From the NCBI GenBank assembly GCA_937906285.1, contig CALCWL010000342.1, forward strand, positions 1 to 13,490: a stretch of DNA of 13,490 bases, in the 5' to 3' direction. Below, in pieces: positions 7,668 to 13,490 of the stretch. The notes below the pieces were generated by a model, which searched no databases, was not told the DNA's origin, and saw only the letters and a program-made list of their open reading frames with translations. This stretch comes from an uncultured Rhodanobacter sp. (GTDB lineage: Bacteria > Pseudomonadota > Gammaproteobacteria > Xanthomonadales > Rhodanobacteraceae). Each line of letters begins with the position of its first letter. The stretch's first letter is position 1. The position numbers and the translations under genes are program-made.

Positions 7668-8011
7668 GTGCAACGAATCCCCCCGAAATCAGCTGGGCCG
7701 ATTTCGAGAAAGTGCTGCTCGTCGCCGGCACAGTGACGAAAGTGGAACCGTTCCCCGAGGCGCGCAAGCCAGCGTGGAAGGTATGGGTGGATTTCGGTCC
7801 CTACGGCGAGAAGAAGACCAGCGCGCAGATCGCCGCGCTGTACCGCGGGGAAGATCTCGTCGGGCGGCAGGTCGTGGGCGTGATCAACTTCCCGGAAAAA
7901 CAGATCGGCCCGTTCCGCTCGCAGTTCCTGCTGACCGGCTTTCCCACCGACCAGGGCGTGGTGGTCACGGCGGTCGAGCGACCGGTACCGAACGGCACCC
8001 GGCTGGCCTGA
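7664..8011 (+). CDS. csaA: CsaA-type tRNA-binding domain protein
   Basis: A 115-residue protein consisting of a single tRNA-binding OB fold (PF01588), the fold of the C-terminal domain of MetRS and of Trbp111. CsaA of Bacillus subtilis is a homodimer described as having chaperone and export-related activity and binding tRNA. Nearly every family block is here: ISWADFEKVLLVAGTVTKVE, FPEARKPAWKVWVDFG (30-45), KKTSAQIAALY (50-60), VVGVINFPEKQIGPF (70-84) and RPVPNGTRL (106-114) at the end. ATG 7664 overlaps the upstream TGA and is preceded by GGAAGG-like bases (CTGGAAGG), a good ribosome site inside the oxidase gene. Whether it acts on tRNA or proteins in this organism is not visible. Confidence 0.93.
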   Translation: MSATNPPEISWADFEKVLLVAGTVTKVEPFPEARKPAWKVWVDFGPYGEKKTSAQIAALYRGEDLVGRQVVGVINFPEKQIGPFRSQFLLTGFPTDQGVVVTAVERPVPNGTRLA

Positions 8012-8103
8012 GCGTGTCGTGCCCGCAATTTGTCAGCGATGCGCCCGCGCGAGCGCCGCGCCATCGGCGAGCATGGCGGCCTCGTCCCCACGGAATCCCC
8101 GGC

Positions 8104-8976
8104 ATGAATCCATTTTTCCGTGCGCTGTGGTTTGTTGCCGCCTTGACGGCGGCGGGTTTCGCGCAGGCGGATGATGCGCGCTGGAGCGCGCCGCAGCAGC
8201 CGTTCCGCATCTACGGCAACAGCTGGTACGTGGGCACGCAGGGGCTGAGCGCAATCCTGATCACCTCGCCGCAGGGCCATGTGTTGATCGACGGCACGCT
8301 GCCAGGCAACGTGACGCAGATCGAGGCGAACATCCGCGCGCTCGGCTTCCGCCTGCGCGACGTGAAGCTGATCCTGAACTCGCATGCGCACTTCGACCAC
8401 GCCGGCGCCATCGCCGGGCTGGCGCACGACAGCGGCGCCACGGTGGCGGCCAGTGCGGCTGGGGCGAAGGAGCTGCGCTCCGGCGGCAACGACCCGGATG
8501 ATCCGCAGTACGGCATGGCGACACGCTACCCGGCGGTGGCATCAGTGCAAGCGGTCGCCGATGGCGCGACGGTGCGGGTGGGGCCGATCGCGGTCACGGC
8601 GCACTACACGCCGGGACACACGCCCGGCAGCACGTCGTGGACCTGGCGGTCATGCGAGAACGAACGTTGCCTGGCGCTGGCCTACGTCGACAGCCTCACC
8701 GCGCTCGCCCGCGATGGCTTCCGCTACAGCGATGATCCCGCGCGCGTGGCGGCTTTCCGCCGCTCCTTCGCGACGATCGCCGCCTTGCCGTGCGATATCC
8801 TGATCACCCCGCATCCCGAGGCCAGCGGTTTCATGCAGAAGATCGCTGCACGTGACCGCGAGCATTCGCCGGCGGCGCTGATCGACACCGGTGCTTGCCG
8901 CGCCTATGCCGCGGCGGCGGAACCGCGCTTCGAGGCACGCCTGGCGAAAGAGCGGCAGGACGCACGCGGGCAGTGA
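8104..8976 (+). CDS. Subclass B3 metallo-beta-lactamase
   Basis: A zinc beta-lactamase of the L1/FEZ/THIN-B group, exported to the periplasm, where such enzymes hydrolyse penicillins, cephalosporins and usually carbapenems. The 290-residue precursor starts with a signal peptide (hydrophobic core about 5-19, likely cut after AQA at residue 22). All B3 zinc ligands are present: HAHFDH at 94-99 (H94, H96, D98, H99, matching 116/118/120/121), H172 in YTPGHTPGST (196) and H237 in ITPHPEAS (263). Ser197 in VDSLT matches Ser221. Cys230 and Cys265 match the B3 disulfide positions. GGNDPDDPQYG and DGFRYSD also fit B3. ATG 8104 starts directly at the signal peptide; upstream frame is ignored. It is not next to an ampR-type regulator or mobile genes, so probably intrinsic. 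Activity is inferred. Confidence 0.92.
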   Translation: MNPFFRALWFVAALTAAGFAQADDARWSAPQQPFRIYGNSWYVGTQGLSAILITSPQGHVLIDGTLPGNVTQIEANIRALGFRLRDVKLILNSHAHFDHAGAIAGLAHDSGATVAASAAGAKELRSGGNDPDDPQYGMATRYPAVASVQAVADGATVRVGPIAVTAHYTPGHTPGSTSWTWRSCENERCLALAYVDSLTALARDGFRYSDDPARVAAFRRSFATIAALPCDILITPHPEASGFMQKIAARDREHSPAALIDTGACRAYAAAAEPRFEARLAKERQDARGQ

Positions 8977-8994
8977 AGCAGCCGCGAACGATGC

Positions 8995-9918
8995 TCAGCG
9001 GTCCAGCCACACCTCCAGCCCCTGCGCGTTCAGCTCAATGTCCATGTCCAGCAACTGGCGCAGCGTGTCGCGCCCCTGCTGCCAGCCATGGGCCGCGGCG
9101 CGGGTCGCGTACAGATCAGTCAGCGATTCCGCCAGCACGGCATGCCGGTCAGGCCGGCCGTGCGCAGCGCGGGCCAGTTCGACCATCGCGTCGATCTGCA
9201 CGTGCAGGTCCGCCGCCAGCCGCCCGACTTCCTCCACCCGGCCATAGTGGGTGAGGTACATCGCCTGCGGCCGCAGCGCGACGAGCCGGTCGATCGAGGC
9301 GTGCAGCGCTTCCGGATCGAACTGCACCGGCGAGGTGGTGGGCAGGATGAACGGCCCCTGCGCCGTGTCGAAGTCGCGATAGGACAGGCCGAACACGTCG
9401 CCGGTGAAACAGACGTTGGCGCGGGCGTCGTGAATGGCGTTGTGGTGGCGCGCGTGGCCCGGCGTGTCGAGGCAGCGCAGGGCGCGGCCGGCAAGGTCGA
9501 CGACGTGGCCGTCTGCCGCCTCGACGACGCGCTCGGCGGGAATCGGCCGCAGCCGTCCATACGTCTGTTCCATCACCGACTCGCCGTAGACCGCGCTGGC
9601 GCCGGCCCACAGCACCGAAGGGTCGATCATGTGGCGCGCCCCGCGCGGGTGCACCACCAACTTCGCGTTCGGCAGCCGTGCGATCAATTCGCCGGCGCCG
9701 CCGGCATGGTCCAGGTGCACGTGGGTGAGGATCAGCCAGTCCACCGCGGCCGCGGTGATCCCGGCATCGCCCAGCGCCGCCAGCATGCGCGGCACGGCGA
9801 AGTTCGTGCCGCAGTCGATGAACGCGCCGCGACCACCCTCGACGATCAGGTATGCCGCGTCGAACCGGGGCCGCACGAAGCCGGTGTCGATGGTGTGGAT
9901 GCCGTGGGTGGGTGCCAT
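8995..9918 (-). CDS. Cytoplasmic MBL-fold metallo-hydrolase
   Basis: A 307-residue metallo-beta-lactamase-superfamily hydrolase, closer to glyoxalase II-like and general MBL proteins than to true beta-lactamases. Metal ligands are complete: THVHLDH at 65-71 (H66, H68, D70, H71), H155 in TPGHARHH, D174 in FTGDVFG and H224 in YLTHYGR. No signal peptide. A helical C-terminal region follows the core. ATG at 9918 is chosen over the upstream TTG at 9957 because GAGG sits five bases before it. The gene faces the B3 beta-lactamase tail to tail with an 18-base gap and no visible terminator between them, and is divergent from the small membrane gene at 10070. Substrate unknown; the DVFG and PTTSPVQFDP patches suggest a defined subfamily I cannot name. 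Confidence 0.9.
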   Translation of the reverse strand: MAPTHGIHTIDTGFVRPRFDAAYLIVEGGRGAFIDCGTNFAVPRMLAALGDAGITAAAVDWLILTHVHLDHAGGAGELIARLPNAKLVVHPRGARHMIDPSVLWAGASAVYGESVMEQTYGRLRPIPAERVVEAADGHVVDLAGRALRCLDTPGHARHHNAIHDARANVCFTGDVFGLSYRDFDTAQGPFILPTTSPVQFDPEALHASIDRLVALRPQAMYLTHYGRVEEVGRLAADLHVQIDAMVELARAAHGRPDRHAVLAESLTDLYATRAAAHGWQQGRDTLRQLLDMDIELNAQGLEVWLDR

Positions 9919-10069
9919 GTCTGCCTCGCGAACCGGACGATCCGCCGAGGGTAGCAAGCCGCGGCGGTGCGGGCACCTGCACCGTGGTCGCGCGCGGGAA
10001 CCTTTGGGCAGCCCGTTGCATCGGATCGTTTGCTGCTCAATTCATCAACGTGCCAATGGGGGAAACGAC

Positions 10070-10411
10070 ATGCTGCTCTATGCGATTCTGGTTTTTGCGG
10101 TCGCCGCCATCGGCGGACTGGTACTGGCTTACAGCGTGCTGCGTGGCAAACTGGCGCCGTGGGCGATCTCGCTGCTGCATGCGCTGCTGGGCGCCAGCGG
10201 CCTGGTGCTGCTGATCCTGGTGGTGCTGCAGGGCGCGGCACCGGGACGACTCACCGCGGCGCTGGCCCTGCTGGTGCTGGCCGCGCTGGGTGGTTTCTTC
10301 CTCGCCTCGTTCCACTTGCGCAAGCAGGTCGCGCCGAAGGCCGTGGTGTTGGTGCACGCCGGTGTCGCGGTGGTCGGCTTCCTGACCCTGCTCAGCCTGC
10401 TGCTGGCCTGA
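10070..10411 (+). CDS. Small four-helix membrane protein, function unknown
   Basis: A 113-residue protein that is almost all membrane: four hydrophobic segments at about 1-23, 31-54, 61-80 and 89-112, with short basic loops (LRGK, HLRKQVAPK) placed so that both of these loops would be cytoplasmic. A histidine in helix 2 (SLLHALLG) and another in helix 4 (LVHAGVAV) sit in similar contexts, suggesting an internal duplication of a two-helix hairpin; such buried His could bind haem or metal, which is speculation. Start ATG 10070 is supported by a strong GGGGGAAA ribosome site a few bases upstream. Ten bases separate its stop from the DUF2231 gene, so they are probably one operon. I do not recognise a named family with certainty. 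Confidence 0.82.
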   Translation: MLLYAILVFAVAAIGGLVLAYSVLRGKLAPWAISLLHALLGASGLVLLILVVLQGAAPGRLTAALALLVLAALGGFFLASFHLRKQVAPKAVVLVHAGVAVVGFLTLLSLLLA

Positions 10412-10420
10412 GCCGCCACC

Positions 10421-10849
10421 ATGCGCCATCCGCTGCACCCGGCCCTGGTGCATTTCCCGATCGCCTGCTGGTCGCTGGCCACCGCGGCGGATCTGGCCAG
10501 CCTGGCCTTCGGCGAGCCGGCATGGCGGTTTGCCGGCATGCTGCTGCTGGCGGGAATCGGTTTTTCGATTCCCGCCATGCTGGCCGGCCTGGTCGAACTG
10601 GCCAAACTTGCCCAGGACAGTCCGGCGCTCAAGGATGTCAACCGGCACATGCTCATGGTGATGGCCGCGCTCAGCTGTTATCTGGCCAGCCTGTTTCTGC
10701 GCCTGCGCGGCATGCACTTCGTCGAACCGGACCTGCTCGCGGTCGGGCTGAGTGTGCTGGGCTTCCTGTGCCTGGGCGTGGCCGGTTGGCTGGGCGGCAA
10801 GCTGGTGTACGGGCACCGGCTCGGGATCAGCCCGCCCGACGGAACGTGA
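10421..10849 (+). CDS. DUF2231 family membrane protein
   Basis: A 142-residue protein with the DUF2231 pattern: HPLHPALVHFPIACW at 3-17, a second helix with PAMLAGLVELAKL, NRHMLMVM, and the closing GWLGGKLVYGHRLGI. Four membrane helices are visible, at about 13-32, 35-60, 74-93 and 105-126. The conserved His residues (HPxHPxLVHFP) could hold a metal or haem, but no function is established for the family. ATG 10421 gives the exact family start; there is little Shine-Dalgarno, so translation may depend on the upstream 113-residue gene nine bases before. The last 23 bases overlap the end of alkB, which runs the other way. Confidence 0.9.
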   Translation: MRHPLHPALVHFPIACWSLATAADLASLAFGEPAWRFAGMLLLAGIGFSIPAMLAGLVELAKLAQDSPALKDVNRHMLMVMAALSCYLASLFLRLRGMHFVEPDLLAVGLSVLGFLCLGVAGWLGGKLVYGHRLGISPPDGT

Positions 10850-11480
10850 GATTGATGCGGGTCTCGCCCAGCAACGGGTGATGATTCGGCTTCAACGGCA
10901 GCACGCCGTGATGGTGCAGCCGCGCCGCTCCGCCCCACACGACCACGTCACCGTGCGCCAGCGGCACGCGCTGCGTGCGGTCCACACGTCGTGGTCCGCC
11001 GAACAGGAACACCGCCGGGATACCCAGCGAGACCGACACGATCGGCTGCTCGAAGTCGCGCTCGTCGCGGTCCTGGTGCAGGCTCAGCCGGGCGCCGGGT
11101 TCGTAGCGGTTGAGCAGGCAGGCGTCCGGCACGAAGCCGGCAAAGCCGGCGCGTGTGGCCGCGGCACCGGCCAGTTGCAGGAACACCGGTGGCAGCGGCG
11201 GCCACGGTCGGCCGCTGTCCGGGTCGACCGGGTCGTAGCGATAGCCGCGGCGGTCACTGACCCAGCCCAGCGGCCCGGCATTGGTCATCGCCACCGACAT
11301 GCGCAGGCCGCCGGGCGTGACCAGGTGGCGGAACGGCGCCTGCGCCGCAATCACCGCGACCGCCTGCAGCAGCGGCGTTTCCTCGACCAGCGCGAAGCCG
11401 CGCAGCACCACCGCGCCATCGGCCAGCGGCTCGTCGCGGCTGGGCGTCTGGGCGGTGGCGAACAGGTCGCTGGTGATCAT
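10827..11480 (-). CDS. alkB: DNA oxidative demethylase AlkB
   Basis: AlkB is an Fe(II)/2-oxoglutarate dioxygenase that removes methyl groups from 1-methyladenine and 3-methylcytosine in DNA and RNA. The 217-residue product matches E. coli AlkB (216) end to end: DLFA at the start, ADGAVVLRGFAL, VTPGGLRMSVAMTNAGPLGW (substrate-binding lid), YRYDPVDP, and the core. Iron ligands are H135 and D137 (LSLHQDRDE) and H191 (RLHHHG); the 2-oxoglutarate arginines are R208 and R214 in TRINLTFRRAG. It is last in the ada operon; its ATG overlaps the stop of the preceding oxygenase as ATGA (11477-11480), so it is translationally coupled. Its 3' end overlaps the DUF2231 gene tail to tail. Confidence 0.97.
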   Translation of the reverse strand: MITSDLFATAQTPSRDEPLADGAVVLRGFALVEETPLLQAVAVIAAQAPFRHLVTPGGLRMSVAMTNAGPLGWVSDRRGYRYDPVDPDSGRPWPPLPPVFLQLAGAAATRAGFAGFVPDACLLNRYEPGARLSLHQDRDERDFEQPIVSVSLGIPAVFLFGGPRRVDRTQRVPLAHGDVVVWGGAARLHHHGVLPLKPNHHPLLGETRINLTFRRAG

Positions 11481-12208
11481 GCGGCATCGTGGAAGATGAT
11501 GCCGAGCGTGTGCCGGCGACCGCTGCGCACGCGGCTGACGCCATGGCGCAGGTTCACCCGGTAGCTGCCGCGGGCGCCCTGCACTGGCCGCTGCTGCACC
11601 GCGAACAGCACCGCATCGCCCTGGCGCAGCGGTACCACTTCGGCGCGCGACTGCATGCGCGGGCGCTGCTCGGTCAGCACGAATTCGCCGCCGCGGAAAT
11701 CGCGTCCCGGTTCGGACAGCAGGATCGCCAGCTGCAGCGGAAACACGTGCTCGCCGTACAGGTCCTGGTGCAGGCAGTTGTAGTCGCCGGCGCCGTACTG
11801 CAGCAGCAACGGGGTGGGGCGACGCTGGCCGGCGACGCGGCAGCGCGCGATGAACTCGGCATGCGTGGCGGGGTAGCGCACGGCCAATCCCATCGACGCG
11901 TTCCAGCGGTTCGCGATCGGCACCAGTTGCGGATAAACCGCATGGCGCAGCCCGGCCACCAGCTCGGGGAGGGGGTAATCGAAATAGCGGTATTCGCCAC
12001 GGCCGAAACCGTGGCGGCCCATCAGCACGCGGCTGCGGAAGCGGCCGTCGTCCGCATACATGCCAGCCAAGGCCGCGCATTCCTGCGGCGACAGCAGGGC
12101 TTCCAGCGTCGCGCAGCCGTGCGCATCGAGCTCATCGGCGATGCTCGCCCAGTCGTACCCGTGCAGCCGCGCCCCGGTATCGGCGGGCGCTTGCAGTTGC
12201 GCATTCAT
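11477..12208 (-). CDS. Oxygenase-NA family 2OG-Fe(II) dioxygenase (PF09859/DUF2086 type)
   Basis: A 243-residue member of the bacterial 2-oxoglutarate/Fe(II) dioxygenase family named Oxygenase-NA for presumed action on nucleic acids; no reaction is established to my knowledge. Conserved blocks: the N-terminal helical part, FGRGEYRYFDYPLPELV (68-84), then the double-stranded beta-helix with CLHQDLYGEHVFPLQ (iron ligands H147 and D149), GGEFVLTEQRPRMQSR (173-188), QGDAVLFAV, and RHGVSRVRSGRRHTLGIIFHDA (third iron ligand H222; a late arginine, probably R232, for 2-oxoglutarate). It is distinct from AlkB, lacking the AlkB lid and its RxNLTFR end. It sits between ada and alkB, with ATGA overlaps on both sides, so it should be made with them during methylation stress. 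Confidence 0.9.
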   Translation of the reverse strand: MNAQLQAPADTGARLHGYDWASIADELDAHGCATLEALLSPQECAALAGMYADDGRFRSRVLMGRHGFGRGEYRYFDYPLPELVAGLRHAVYPQLVPIANRWNASMGLAVRYPATHAEFIARCRVAGQRRPTPLLLQYGAGDYNCLHQDLYGEHVFPLQLAILLSEPGRDFRGGEFVLTEQRPRMQSRAEVVPLRQGDAVLFAVQQRPVQGARGSYRVNLRHGVSRVRSGRRHTLGIIFHDAA

Positions 12209-13281
12209 GCCTTCGCCTCGCGATCCAGCAGCGCACGCTTGCGCGGCACGCCCCAGCGGTAGCCGGACAGGCCGCCGTCGTTGCGCACCACGCGATGGCA
12301 CGGGATCGCCACCGCCAGCAGGTTGCTGGCGCAGGCTTGTGCCACCGCACGCGCTGCGGTGGGCGCGCCGATGCGCCGCGCGATCTCGCCGTAGCTGGCG
12401 GTGCTGCCGGCCGGGATCTCGCGCAGCGCCCGCCACACGCGCTGCTGGAAGGCGGTGCCGCGCACGTCCAGCGGCAAGTCCAGGCCGATCGCCGGCGCCT
12501 CGATGAAGCCGACCACCTGTGCCACCAGCCGCTCGTAGTCGCGGTCGCCGCCGATCAGCCGGGCCTTGGGAAAGCGATCCTGCAGCTCGCGCGCGAGCGC
12601 GTCGGGGTCGTCGCCGAGCAGGATCGCGCAGACACCGCGCGCGCTCTGCGCCACCAGGATCGCCCCCAGCGAGCATTCACCGATGGCGAAGCGGATGGCG
12701 CTGTCGGCGCCGCCGGCGCGGTAGCTGGAGGGCGTCATGCCCAGCACCTGGTTCGCCGTTTCGTAGAAACGGCTGCTGGCGTTGTAGCCGGCGTCGAAGA
12801 TCGCCGCGGTCACCGAGGCACCGTGCTCCAGCTCGCTGCGCACGCGGCGGTTGCGATGCGCCGCGGCGTACTGCTTCGGGGTCACCCCGGTGACCGCCTT
12901 GAACACGCGGTGGAAGTGGAACGGACTGAGCCCGCTCGGCTTCGCCAGCTGCTCGAGCGTGGGCGCCGTCTCGGCCTGCTCGATCGTGCGGCAGGCGGCG
13001 GTGACCATCGCCGCGTGCTGCTGCGCCAGCGACGGCTGGTCGGGGTGGCAGCGCTTGCACGGGCGAAAGCCGGCGCGTTCCGCCTCGGCGGCGGTGGCGT
13101 GGAACGCCACGTTCTCGGGGCGGGCCGGGCGCGCCGCGCAGGACGGGCGACAGTACACGCCGGTGCTGCGCACGGAGTAGAAGAAGCTGCCGTCGGCCTG
13201 CGCGTCGCGCGCCTGCACCGCGAGCCAGCGCGGGTCGGCGAGGGTGGCGGCACGTGCGGCCTGTTTTTCAGGAGTCTTCAT
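12205..13281 (-). CDS. ada: Bifunctional Ada: methylphosphotriester / O6-methylguanine methyltransferase and transcription activator
   Basis: Ada repairs methylphosphotriesters and O6-methylguanine by taking the methyl onto cysteines, and when methylated at the N-terminal Cys activates the adaptive response. The 358 residues hold: N-terminal zinc domain with C44, C48, C75 and C78 (GVYCRPSC, FRPCKRC; C44 is the methyl acceptor), AraC-type helix-turn-helix region (about 90-190, with SPFHFHRVFKAVTGVTPKQY and GYNASSRFYE), and the C-terminal methyltransferase with PCHR at 327-330 (active C328) plus SYGEIARRIG. All key residues are intact and the length matches E. coli (354). ATG 13281 is preferred over a TTG at 13311 because GGAAGG lies seven bases upstream. 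The gene heads an operon with the oxygenase and alkB, and has an Ada-box match upstream. Confidence 0.97.
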   Translation of the reverse strand: MKTPEKQAARAATLADPRWLAVQARDAQADGSFFYSVRSTGVYCRPSCAARPARPENVAFHATAAEAERAGFRPCKRCHPDQPSLAQQHAAMVTAACRTIEQAETAPTLEQLAKPSGLSPFHFHRVFKAVTGVTPKQYAAAHRNRRVRSELEHGASVTAAIFDAGYNASSRFYETANQVLGMTPSSYRAGGADSAIRFAIGECSLGAILVAQSARGVCAILLGDDPDALARELQDRFPKARLIGGDRDYERLVAQVVGFIEAPAIGLDLPLDVRGTAFQQRVWRALREIPAGSTASYGEIARRIGAPTAARAVAQACASNLLAVAIPCHRVVRNDGGLSGYRWGVPRKRALLDREAKA

Positions 13282-13353
13282 GGCTGTTCCTTCCGTCGGA
13301 TTATCGCTCAAGGCGCAATCTACGGACCGGCAACCGCCGCGGCACTCCGGGTC

Positions 13354-13366
13354 TTGCGGTCGAATT
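13354..13366 (-). promoter_or_regulatory. Ada box (Ada binding site) upstream of ada
   Basis: Reading on the minus strand, AATTCGACCGCAA fits the E. coli ada site AAT-N6-GCAA (A box AAT, B box GCAA, six-base spacer) exactly. It lies 72 bases upstream of the ada ATG. Two possible -10 elements follow it: TAGATT at 13322-13317, which puts the box just upstream of a weak -35, much as in E. coli, and GATAAT at 13305-13300, a better sequence but leaving a leader only about a dozen bases long. A poor -35 is expected at an activator-dependent promoter. Function is inferred from motif and position. Confidence 0.7.
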
Positions 13367-13376
13367 CGAAGCGGGC

Positions 13377-13406
13377 CGCGCCGGCTCCGTTCGGAGAGCC
13401 GGCGCG
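13377..13406. other. Strong GC hairpin between ada and the pirin-like gene
   Basis: Bases 13377-13386 pair perfectly with 13397-13406 (10 bp), and the interior CTCCG-TT-CGGAG (13385-13396) can form an alternative extended stem. It lies 19 bases beyond the end of the minus-strand pirin-like gene and just upstream of the Ada box. It may terminate that transcript and so insulate ada, but there is no clear T tract on either strand, so an intrinsic terminator is only a possibility. Confidence 0.4.
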
Positions 13407-13424
13407 CCGGGCTTCGCGCGACGC

Positions 13425-13490
13425 TCAGGGCGCGGTATCGACCAGCACCAGCTCGGCGTCTTCCAGCGCGGTGACCTTCAGCGTCGACTC
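13425..13490 (-). CDS. C-terminal end of a probable pirin-family protein (truncated by window edge)
   Basis: The last 21 codons of a minus-strand gene, ending at TGA 13427-13425. The peptide, ESTLKVTALEDAELVLVDTA plus a final Pro, has the form of the C-terminal cupin strands of YhhW-type pirins, which end in a pattern like LTLxAxEDAEVLLFDL. Pirins of this type are cupin proteins, some with quercetinase activity. The piece is short, so the call rests on recalled family resemblance alone; another cupin protein is possible. Same strand as ada, with the hairpin at 13377-13406 between them. Confidence 0.55.
   Translation of the reverse strand, partial: ESTLKVTALEDAELVLVDTAP

Noticed and set aside
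7774..8103. In-frame extension of the B3 beta-lactamase upstream of 8104
   Set aside because: It would put about 110 residues of csaA shadow before a clear signal peptide. The ATG at 8104 is at the natural start.
8965..8986. CGCGG...CCGCG repeat at the end of the beta-lactamase gene as a bidirectional terminator
   Set aside because: The stem is only 5 bp with a 12-base loop and no T tract on either strand.
9966..9985. GGTGC-GG-GCACC palindrome in the divergent intergenic region as an operator
   Set aside because: The arms are only five bases in GC-rich DNA, with no second copy and no regulator gene adjacent.
13244..13474. A 76-codon plus-strand frame at the right end
   Set aside because: It covers the ada start, its promoter region and the pirin-like end, has no family resemblance, and is better explained as shadow sequence.

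Overview
The window is a gene-dense, GC-rich stretch of a gammaproteobacterial chromosome. The order rpsA - ihfB - lapA - lapB is the conserved gammaproteobacterial arrangement. The high GC content, the compact genes and the mixture of homologues suggest Xanthomonadales, perhaps Rhodanobacteraceae (Rhodanobacter/Dyella type). That placement is inference and needs a search. There is no rRNA, tRNA, CRISPR array, insertion sequence or phage gene, and no gene-free stretch of 300 bases or more.

Left part (1-6299, all + strand): the 3' third of rpsA, a hairpin that probably ends its transcript, ihfB with a clear intrinsic terminator, then a tightly packed envelope block. In that block lapA and lapB overlap by 4 bases. 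One base after lapB comes a WecA/WbpL-type polyprenyl-phosphate sugar-phosphate transferase, which overlaps a WbpM/CapD-type nucleotide-sugar 4,6-dehydratase by 14 bases. The dehydratase overlaps galU by 4 bases (GTGA). Together they link control of LPS synthesis (LapA/LapB, which control LpxC turnover) to the first step and the precursor supply of a surface polysaccharide. The position beside ihfB is where Pseudomonas aeruginosa keeps its O-antigen locus, which also runs up to wbpM.

Middle part (6378-10849): a PuuB-like FAD amine oxidase translationally coupled to a CsaA-type tRNA-binding protein; an exported subclass B3 metallo-beta-lactamase with all zinc ligands intact; a convergent, unrelated cytoplasmic metallo-beta-lactamase-fold hydrolase on the minus strand; and two small four-helix membrane proteins on the plus strand, the second of the DUF2231 family.

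Right part (10827-13490, all - strand): the alkylation-damage operon ada - Oxygenase-NA-type 2OG/Fe(II) dioxygenase - alkB, with each junction a 4-base ATGA overlap. A 13-base match to the Ada box (AAT-N6-GCAA) lies 72 bases upstream of the ada start, so the operon is probably induced by methylated Ada. The middle gene is a poorly characterised dioxygenase and is the best candidate here for unexplored biology. The window ends in what looks like the last codons of a pirin-family gene, separated from ada by a strong GC hairpin.
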